Source: DATAXV01 sp036272915 (GTDB lineage Bacteria > Chloroflexota > Dormibacteria > Dormibacterales > Dormibacteraceae). From it: DNA of 11,069 bases. The translations under genes and the position numbers were made by a program. The DNA lies in assembly GCA_036272915.1 (NCBI GenBank), contig DATAXV010000039.1, forward strand, positions 1 to 11,069, in the 5' to 3' direction. Of the stretch, positions 5,869 through 11,069 are shown in pieces; the first letter of the stretch is position 1; every line of letters starts with the position of its first letter. Below the pieces are notes generated by a model. That model had not been told where the DNA came from and ran no database searches. It worked only from the letters and a program-made list of their open reading frames with translations.

Positions 5869-6999
5869 TCAGGTGGTGGTCGGCGGCCGATCGCGCAGCA
5901 GGCGCCGCAGCGCGTCGAGCACGATCGCGTCCTGCCCGGGCTGCAGCGTCTGCGGGTTGAGCCCGATGGCGTCCTCCTCCAGTCTGGCGACCGCGATCCG
6001 GGGATCGCCGGCCCAGAGGGCGTCGGCGAGCGCGTCCCGGCTCCACGGGCACGGCGGCCGGAGGTGGACCAGGGTCCTCGCGTGGGGCTGGCCGGCCTCG
6101 CTCGGGAAGATCCGCTCGGGAACGACGCCGGGGATGCCGGAGAGGCCGGTGACCCAGCGGTCGACCGAGGACTCGTAGCCCGCGACCACCGCCGCCTCGT
6201 CCTGCTCCAGCGACCACTCGACGGCGGCGAGGAGGCCCAGCATCTCCTCCTTCCCCACCTTCATCGGACGCCCGATGGAGTGGTTGGGGCTCCCGTTGGC
6301 GAGGCAGCCCTCGATGATCTGGCGCCGGCCCAGGACCACTCCCGAGGACTGCGGCCCGCGGAGGCCCTTGCCGCCGGAGACGATGACCGCGTCGGCGCCG
6401 GCTCCCCTCGTGAAGCGGGAGAGCGTGGCCATCGGCGGGATCTGCGCCGCGGCGTCGACGAGGACGGGGACGCCGCGACGGTGGGCGATCTCGACGACGC
6501 GCTCGATGGGCAGCGCGTCCTTGACGAAGTGGGCGCCGGCGAACCAGAGCACGCATGCTGTTCGCTCCGACAGCGCCCCCTCCAGCGACTCGTCGGTGCC
6601 CTCGATCTCGACGACGGTGGCGCCGGTCTGGCGGGCGGCGTAGTCGTAGCCGTTGCGCTGGGAGCGGTGGATGATGACCTCGCACCGCTCGACGCCCACG
6701 AGCTGGGGGAAGGCGTCGATGAGGGCGGGGTCGGTGCCGGCGATGCAGGCGGCCACGGTCAGGGTGATCCCGGCGGCGGCGCCGGAGGAGACGTAGCCGG
6801 CCTCGTTGCCGGTCAGCTCGGCGAGCCGGGCGCCGACCTTCTGCTGCAGCTCGATCATGTCGACGAACATGGAGGCGGCCTCGGTCATCGCCTCCAGCAC
6901 CGGCGGCGGCATCAGCGACCCGCCGAGCTTGGTCAGCGTCGCCCAGGCGTTGATCACCGGCCGGATGTCGAGCCCGTGGTAGTCCTCGCCAACGCTCAT
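5869..6999 (-). CDS. SelA-like PLP-dependent enzyme (D-glucosaminate-6-phosphate ammonia-lyase type)
   Basis: A fold-type I PLP enzyme of the family that contains selenocysteine synthase SelA and D-glucosaminate-6-phosphate ammonia-lyase DgaE. It most likely removes ammonia from an amino acid or amino-sugar acid. Features are YVSSGAAAGITL (69-80) for phosphate binding, Asp182 in VLVDAAAQIPPM for the pyridine nitrogen, and IVSGGKGLRGPQSSG (206-220), where Lys211 is the expected Schiff-base lysine. The conserved GRPMKVGKEE follows at 243-252. At 376 residues it is shorter than SelA (about 460) and lacks its tRNA-binding N-terminal extension, so a metabolic role is expected. Start ATG 6999 overlaps the preceding stop codon as ATGA, with AAGGTG five bases upstream; an in-frame reading further upstream would overlap the esterase-like gene. 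The RidA gene follows 14 bases later. The substrate is unknown. Confidence 0.88.
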   Translation of the reverse strand: MSVGEDYHGLDIRPVINAWATLTKLGGSLMPPPVLEAMTEAASMFVDMIELQQKVGARLAELTGNEAGYVSSGAAAGITLTVAACIAGTDPALIDAFPQLVGVERCEVIIHRSQRNGYDYAARQTGATVVEIEGTDESLEGALSERTACVLWFAGAHFVKDALPIERVVEIAHRRGVPVLVDAAAQIPPMATLSRFTRGAGADAVIVSGGKGLRGPQSSGVVLGRRQIIEGCLANGSPNHSIGRPMKVGKEEMLGLLAAVEWSLEQDEAAVVAGYESSVDRWVTGLSGIPGVVPERIFPSEAGQPHARTLVHLRPPCPWSRDALADALWAGDPRIAVARLEEDAIGLNPQTLQPGQDAIVLDALRRLLRDRPPTTT

Positions 7000-7874
7000 G
7001 CCGTCACCTTCCCCTGGAACTTGGTCATCGGCGCCACGCCCATCCTGCCCGCCAGCCAGGCGTCGAGCCGGTCGGTGTCGGTGCCGCCCTCGTGGCTCAG
7101 GCGGTAGCCCTCCACCGGTCCGGCCACCGCCTCCCGCAGCGGGGTCATCCAGTCCGGATCGTCGCCCTCCACGATCAGGGTCGTCGCCCGCACCGAGGGG
7201 GCGTGGTGGATGGGGTCGAAGAGGGCCAGCGTCGCCTCCACGCCGGCACCCCGGTCGGGCCGCGCCCGGAGCAGATCGTTGAGCTCCTGCATGGGGTACT
7301 CCAGGGTCCGCCGGCGCGCCTCGGCGAGCCGGTAGAACATCGGCCATCCGCTGCGCACGGTCCCGATCGTGGGCCGGAAGGCGGCCGTGATCAGGGCCAG
7401 ATCGTCACCGACCACCGCCACCCGGTCCGGATCGACCTCGGGGAGGGCGAGGAGCACGTCGGCGCCCCGCACCGAGTCGGCGACGATGCCCCGGTAGACG
7501 TAGGTCTCGGGATCGTCGATGCCGAGCGTGAGCAGCCCCGGGTACTCGGCGGCGAAGGTCTCGTCGGCCAGCCTCTGGCCCCGGTGCATCAGGGTCAGGA
7601 CCACGTAGCGCATCCGGTCGTTGTAGTCGGGCACCGGGTTGACGCTGCCGTAACGCGGGGTCTCCAGCACCGCCGGGAAGGGCCCCCTCCCGGCCGGCAC
7701 GCTGAGGTAGCCGAAGGTCCGGTAGGGCCCGACGCTGGTCATGCGCAGGGCGTGGACGGTGAAGTCCTCGGTCGAATGACGCGGCATCGGCTCGGTGACG
7801 CACCGGGGCTCCAGACGCGTCAGATCCGCCTCGAGCCGATCCCAGTAGGCGGTGAATCCGTCGGGGCGCGTCAT
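6996..7874 (-). CDS. CE7-like alpha/beta hydrolase paralogue lacking the nucleophile elbow (predicted pseudoenzyme)
   Basis: This 292-residue protein is a paralogue of the gene directly upstream (7871-8836). Shared blocks include YPGLLTLGIDDPETYVYRGI (111-130) and ADVLLALPEVDPDRVAVVG (138-156). It keeps two carbohydrate-esterase-7 hallmarks, RGQ (98-100) and HE (261-262). The catalytic GxSQG elbow, however, is replaced by GDDLA (156-160), read from GGT GAC GAT CTG GCC, with about four residues deleted relative to the paralogue. No serine is available at that position, so ordinary esterase activity is unlikely. The frame is intact with a good ribosome site (GGAGG seven bases before ATG 7874), and both ends overlap neighbours by ATGA, so it is not a decaying gene. 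A binding, structural or partner role for the active paralogue is possible. Confidence 0.88.
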   Translation of the reverse strand: MTRPDGFTAYWDRLEADLTRLEPRCVTEPMPRHSTEDFTVHALRMTSVGPYRTFGYLSVPAGRGPFPAVLETPRYGSVNPVPDYNDRMRYVVLTLMHRGQRLADETFAAEYPGLLTLGIDDPETYVYRGIVADSVRGADVLLALPEVDPDRVAVVGDDLALITAAFRPTIGTVRSGWPMFYRLAEARRRTLEYPMQELNDLLRARPDRGAGVEATLALFDPIHHAPSVRATTLIVEGDDPDWMTPLREAVAGPVEGYRLSHEGGTDTDRLDAWLAGRMGVAPMTKFQGKVTA

Positions 7875-8836
7875 TGGATCGCCTCCACCGACAGCGCGGC
7901 GACCGGTCGCAGGTGCTCGGCGAGGAACCTCTCGACCCTGGCGTTGACCCAGTAGGCGCCCGCGTCATGGGCGCAGCGCGGGGTCGCCACCAGCTCCTTC
8001 TCGCAACTCATCGCCCGGAACACGGCGTAGCCGGTCTCGGGCGGGCAGACGTGGTCCTCGAGGCCGATGTAGACGAGCATCGGGGCCTGGATCAGGGGGG
8101 CGAAGTTGACCCCGTCGAAGTAGGCCAGCGTCTCCTCCACCATCGACCGGTGCGAGGGGTGGACGCGGAGGTACTCGTTGATCTCCTCGTAGGGATAGGA
8201 GTGGGTCAGGCTGGCGGCGGCCATCATCCCGCAGAGATAGGGCGCACCGGCGGCGCCGCAGGCGATGTCGCCGGGCCGCAGCGCGCAGGTGATGATGGTC
8301 AGCGCGCCGCCCTGGCTGGAGCCGTGGATGCCGATGCGGGCGGCGTCCACCTCGGGGCGGCCGCGGAGGAAGTCGAGGGCGCGGACGGCGTCGACGTAGA
8401 AGCCGCGGTAGGCGTAGGTGTTGCGGTCGACGATGTTGTGCACGAGCAGCCCCGGGTAGCCCGGGTTGTAGCGGATGTTGGAGCGAAGCTTGCCCCTGGG
8501 GGCGACGCCGATGGCGGCGTAGCCCCGCCTCGCCCAGCTGGTCGGCAGGGTCGGCTCGGAGACGTAGCCGGGGACCAGCATCAGCCCCGGATAGGGCGGC
8601 GCCGAGACCGACTCCGAGGGCCGGCAGTACCACCCGGCGACGACCACGCCGTCCAGGCTCCGGTACCGGATCTCGAAGACCTCGACGTCGTCGGTGGAGC
8701 GCAGCGGGACCGGCTCCATCACCGGCTCGAGCGGGATCTCGCCCGCCTGGGCCAGCACCTCCGCCCAGAAGCCGTCGAAGTCGGCGGGCCGGGCCAGGTT
8801 GAGCTCGTAGTGCTCGGGGTCACGGACCGATGTCAT
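7871..8836 (-). CDS. CE7-like acetyl xylan esterase / cephalosporin-C deacetylase family hydrolase
   Basis: An alpha/beta hydrolase expected to remove acetyl or similar acyl groups from small saccharides in the cytoplasm; no signal peptide is seen. It has 321 residues, the usual family size. The triad is readable: Ser174 in HGSSQGG (171-177), Asp261 in GLEDHVCPPE and His290 in RCAHDAG. The family's RGQ motif is RGK here (114-116) and the HE motif is HD (290-291), so it departs from classic CE7 at both. The start ATG 8836 is supported by AAGGAAGGTGAG just upstream; the longer reading from GTG 8893 adds an unlike N-terminus. It is the first gene of the four-gene operon and overlaps the next by ATGA. 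Alternative: an esterase or lactonase of the wider DLH/AXE1 group. Confidence 0.9.
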   Translation of the reverse strand: MTSVRDPEHYELNLARPADFDGFWAEVLAQAGEIPLEPVMEPVPLRSTDDVEVFEIRYRSLDGVVVAGWYCRPSESVSAPPYPGLMLVPGYVSEPTLPTSWARRGYAAIGVAPRGKLRSNIRYNPGYPGLLVHNIVDRNTYAYRGFYVDAVRALDFLRGRPEVDAARIGIHGSSQGGALTIITCALRPGDIACGAAGAPYLCGMMAAASLTHSYPYEEINEYLRVHPSHRSMVEETLAYFDGVNFAPLIQAPMLVYIGLEDHVCPPETGYAVFRAMSCEKELVATPRCAHDAGAYWVNARVERFLAEHLRPVAALSVEAIQ

Positions 8837-8958
8837 TCGCTCACCTTCCTTCGTGCATGACTGACGGCTGCGAAATCGGACAGCCGGAGGCACCAGGACG
8901 GCGGCGAGGCCACCGGCTCCGCTGCCGGCGAGCGTGTCCCCGAGGAGAAGAGGGGGAT

Positions 8959-8991
8959 GGTCGCGGCCCCCCTCGAGAAGGGGCCGCGACC
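8959..8991 (-). terminator. hairpin terminator of the sugar-binding protein gene
   Basis: GGTCGCGGCCCC (8959-8970) pairs perfectly with 8980-8991 over 12 bases around a nine-base loop, 39 bases past the stop codon of the binding-protein gene. Read on the minus strand the stem is followed by a pyrimidine-rich tract (ATCCCCCTCTTCTCCTC). The rest of the 8837-9030 gap shows no clear promoter for the downstream four-gene operon. Confidence 0.65.
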
Positions 8992-9030
8992 CTGAGGTCC
9001 CCGGATGTCGAAAGCTGGTCTACCCTGCCG

Positions 9031-10713
9031 TCACTTGCACTTGGACAGGGCCTTCTGGTACTCGGTGCGGATCTGTTCGCCGCCCTGGCTCTTCCAGCTC
9101 GAGATCATGTCGTCGAGCGAGGACAGCGGCTGGCGCCCGACCAGCACGTTGTTGTAGTTGTCCTGGATCATCTGATCCAGGGCCGCGCCTTGGGAGACGT
9201 CGGTCGGCGAGTAGAGACCCGTGGTCGGGTCCGAGATCGCCTTCTCGAGCATCTCGCCCTCGACCCGCTGCGCGAGCAGCGCGTTCTGCGGAGCGCCCAC
9301 GTAGTAGAAGTTGATCTCCAGTGGCTGGCACATGTAGTTGATGCCCGAGGGGTAGCCCTGGACCGCCTGATTCGATGTCGCGGTCGGAACGCCGTCGACC
9401 ATCTTGTACATCAGCCCTTCGATGCCGTACTCGATGAACGTGAACTCCTCGCTCCCGAAGGGCGGTGTCCACCAGTCGAGCACGTGCAGCAGCTCCTTGA
9501 CCCGCTTCTCGCTCTTGATCGAGCTGGGGATCCCGTAGAAGCCGTAGGCGGACGAGCCCGTCCAGTAGGTGGCGGAGCCCCCGTCGGCGCCGGGCAGCGG
9601 CAGATAGTCCATCTTGGCGCCCTTCACCTGCTTCTCGGTGGTGGGGACGATTCCTCCGGTATCCCACTCGGCCACGATTGCCGAGAACTGATAGCCGATG
9701 TGCCCGCTCTCGATCGCCGGATAGTCGAAGTTGTAGGTGTTGGTCAGGACGTCGGGGTGGTAGGCGCCGGCGTTCCAGAGCTGGTGGGCGAAGTCCAAGG
9801 ACCGCTTGTACTCGTCCGTCTCGATGTCCTTGGTCAGCTTCCCCTTACTGTCGAGCTTCCAGTTGTTGGGGACATGGAAGACCATGGCCAGCGTCTGCGT
9901 GTCCATCTCGCCGAAGGACCAGGTGTCCTGCTTGCCGCTCTTGTTGGGATCCCCCTTGGCGAACGCGGTGAACATCTTCTTGAGGTCCTGGGCGTTCTTG
10001 GGGTTGTCGACCCCCAGCTTCTGCGCCCAGTCCTTGCGATAGATGGGCATGCCGTCGATGGGCGGGATCGGGTAGGGCGGTCCGAAGATCTTGCCCTCGA
10101 AGGCCGCGTCCTGCCAGCAGAGCTTGGGCAGCCGCTGCAGGTTCGGGAACTCTTTGAGGCCTGACCCGGTCAGATAGGGGGTCAGGTCGTGGAAGGCCCC
10201 CTCGTCGACGTACTTCTCGAAGGCGGCCGAGGTCGAGCCGCTGGTCCCGCCCACGCTGAAGTTGATGTAGGTGATGTCGGGGAAGCTGCCGCTCGCGGCG
10301 AGCGTGCTCAGCTTGTCCGGGTAGTCGCCGGCGGCGGCCATGATCACCTGGTAGGAGGCGCCCAGCTGCTTGTTCAGGGACTGCCACCAGGGGTTGTGCT
10401 GGACCGGCGGCGGCGGCGCCCCCCAGAGGATCTCGAAGGCGCTGATGCTGCCGCCCTTGGCCGGCGGATCGCCGGTCCAGGACTTCCACGGCGTCGGGTA
10501 CTTGGTCCACGCCACGGGCACATTGGGGACCTTCGAGAAGTGCGCCCCGTCCTTCGCCGGGGGCTTGGTGATGGGCAGGTTCAGCCCGGACACGCAGGAG
10601 GCGACCACGTTCGCCGTCGTCCCACCGCCGCAGGAGGCGAGCGCGGCCGTTCCCGCCACCCCCAGCATGCCGCCCAGAAAGGCCCTCCGGCCCAGACTTG
10701 GTCTGCGGTTCAC
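9031..10713 (-). CDS. extracellular sugar-binding lipoprotein, family 1 (LipO-like)
   Basis: The membrane-anchored binding protein of a carbohydrate ABC importer. The 560 residues exceed the usual 420-450 of family 1 and suit the larger LipO-type subgroup that pairs with LplB/LplC permeases. The N-terminus has a Tat motif GRRAFLGG (8-15), a hydrophobic stretch and a lipobox LASC with lipidated Cys28, so it is probably exported folded and lipid-anchored. IYRKDWAQKLG-type and YKRSLDFAHQLWNAGAYHPD segments in the middle are typical of this group. The start is GTG 10713, with GGAGG eight bases upstream. It follows a permease gene by 164 bases, the common permease-then-binding-protein order, and ends in its own hairpin. 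The ligand is unknown; plant-wall oligosaccharides are typical for relatives. Confidence 0.93.
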   Translation of the reverse strand: MNRRPSLGRRAFLGGMLGVAGTAALASCGGGTTANVVASCVSGLNLPITKPPAKDGAHFSKVPNVPVAWTKYPTPWKSWTGDPPAKGGSISAFEILWGAPPPPVQHNPWWQSLNKQLGASYQVIMAAAGDYPDKLSTLAASGSFPDITYINFSVGGTSGSTSAAFEKYVDEGAFHDLTPYLTGSGLKEFPNLQRLPKLCWQDAAFEGKIFGPPYPIPPIDGMPIYRKDWAQKLGVDNPKNAQDLKKMFTAFAKGDPNKSGKQDTWSFGEMDTQTLAMVFHVPNNWKLDSKGKLTKDIETDEYKRSLDFAHQLWNAGAYHPDVLTNTYNFDYPAIESGHIGYQFSAIVAEWDTGGIVPTTEKQVKGAKMDYLPLPGADGGSATYWTGSSAYGFYGIPSSIKSEKRVKELLHVLDWWTPPFGSEEFTFIEYGIEGLMYKMVDGVPTATSNQAVQGYPSGINYMCQPLEINFYYVGAPQNALLAQRVEGEMLEKAISDPTTGLYSPTDVSQGAALDQMIQDNYNNVLVGRQPLSSLDDMISSWKSQGGEQIRTEYQKALSKCK

Positions 10714-10773
10714 AGTCCGCGCCTCCGTTCAACATCCGATCCGCCGAAAGTCAACCGAATAGATCGCATGTTC

Positions 10774-10786
10774 GTGCCACTGGCAC
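10774..10786. promoter_or_regulatory. palindrome GTGCCA-C-TGGCAC in the permease/SBP gap
   Basis: Perfect six-base arms around one central base, 61 bases upstream of the binding-protein GTG. It could be an operator or a small stem that separates expression of the binding protein from the permease genes. The same 164-base gap has an imperfect direct repeat, CCGAACCGA then CCGAACGAA (10833-10850), and a pyrimidine-rich tract, but no clear terminator or promoter. Confidence 0.3.
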
Positions 10787-10877
10787 TTCTCTCCAAGTCC
10801 ATACGCCTCTTACACTCCTACTCTTCTGTAGTCCGAACCGACCGAACGAACGTACGGGAAGCCGCCGCGCCGACCCC

Positions 10878-11069
10878 CTATCCCTTGATCGCCCCCGACA
10901 GGACTCCCTGCGTGAAGTACTTCTGCAGGAAGGGATAGACGAGGAGGATGGGAATGGTGGCGATGACCACGACCGCCATCTGGATCGTCTCGGAAGGCGG
11001 CGGCGGCGCGCCGGTCTGGGTCGCGGTGGCGAGGGTCTGACCCTGCAGCACGTACAGGCGGAGGACCAG
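10878..11069 (-). CDS. carbohydrate ABC transporter permease, LplC/MalG type (partial, C-terminus only)
   Basis: Only the last 63 residues and the TAG stop lie in the window; the gene begins beyond the right edge. The segment SETIQMAVVVIATIPILLVYPFLQKYFTQ followed by GVLSGAIKG is the characteristic last membrane helix and C-terminus of the second permease of sugar importers (LplC/MalG/YtcP type). It forms the inner-membrane channel. The binding-protein gene follows on the same strand, and the partner permease should lie further right. A short proline run (GAPPPPSE) precedes the helix, in the last extracytoplasmic loop. Confidence 0.92.
   Translation of the reverse strand: MVLRLYVLQGQTLATATQTGAPPPPSETIQMAVVVIATIPILLVYPFLQKYFTQGVLSGAIKG

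Noticed and set aside
5869..6999. Calling the PLP enzyme a true selenocysteine synthase (SelA)
   Set aside because: It is about 80 residues shorter, lacks the N-terminal tRNA-binding region, and no selB or tRNA-Sec is nearby; its neighbours are catabolic.
10749..10754. TTGACT on the minus strand upstream of the sugar-binding protein gene
   Set aside because: The -10 position would overlap the ribosome site and reads TGAACG; not a credible promoter.
1..11069. Search by eye for tRNA, rRNA, CRISPR repeats, IS ends and attachment sites
   Set aside because: No repeat-spacer pattern, terminal inverted repeats with a transposase, or tRNA-like cloverleaf was seen.

Overview
The window is a GC-rich stretch of bacterial chromosome given over to substrate uptake and catabolism. 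Start and stop usage, strong GGAGG-type ribosome sites, Tat and lipoprotein export signals and U-poor hairpin terminators point to a high-GC soil bacterium. Actinomycetota is my first guess and Chloroflexota a real alternative; no rRNA or marker gene settles it. I see no mobile element, tRNA, rRNA or CRISPR array.

Left end (1-3038, minus strand). A family 5 (oligopeptide/nickel-type) ABC substrate-binding protein runs off the left edge. A 513-base non-coding stretch follows, holding two strong hairpins, a 7-9-7 inverted repeat and a weak promoter. Next is a complete NAD(P)-dependent aldehyde dehydrogenase.

Centre (3039-5347, plus strand). A 334-base divergent control region separates the dehydrogenase from a two-gene operon. 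The operon encodes a mandelate racemase-subgroup enolase-superfamily enzyme and a RraA/HMG-aldolase-like protein. A plausible route is acid-sugar dehydration, then retro-aldol cleavage of the 2-keto-3-deoxy acid, then oxidation of the aldehyde by the divergent dehydrogenase. The control region also contains a 26-codon upstream ORF with its own ribosome site.

Right centre (5387-8836, minus strand). A tightly packed four-gene operon reads, in transcription order: a CE7-like (acetyl xylan esterase/cephalosporin deacetylase) hydrolase, a shorter paralogue that has lost its nucleophile elbow, a SelA-like PLP enzyme of the D-glucosaminate-6-phosphate ammonia-lyase type, and a RidA-family protein. 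The first three genes are joined by ATGA overlaps. The PLP-enzyme/RidA pair suggests an ammonia-lyase step giving an enamine/imine that RidA hydrolyses. The operon converges on the RraA-like gene across one shared hairpin terminator.

Right end (9031-11069, minus strand). A Tat-exported 560-residue lipoprotein sugar-binding protein lies downstream of the C-terminus of a carbohydrate ABC permease. This is the usual order of LplB-LplC-LipO-type importers of plant-wall oligosaccharides.

Taken together, the window looks like an uptake and breakdown island for an acylated, possibly amino-substituted sugar acid or oligosaccharide. The exact substrate is not visible and no transcription factor lies inside the window. 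The most unusual observation is the tandem CE7-like pair, in which each protein keeps the signature motifs that the other has lost.
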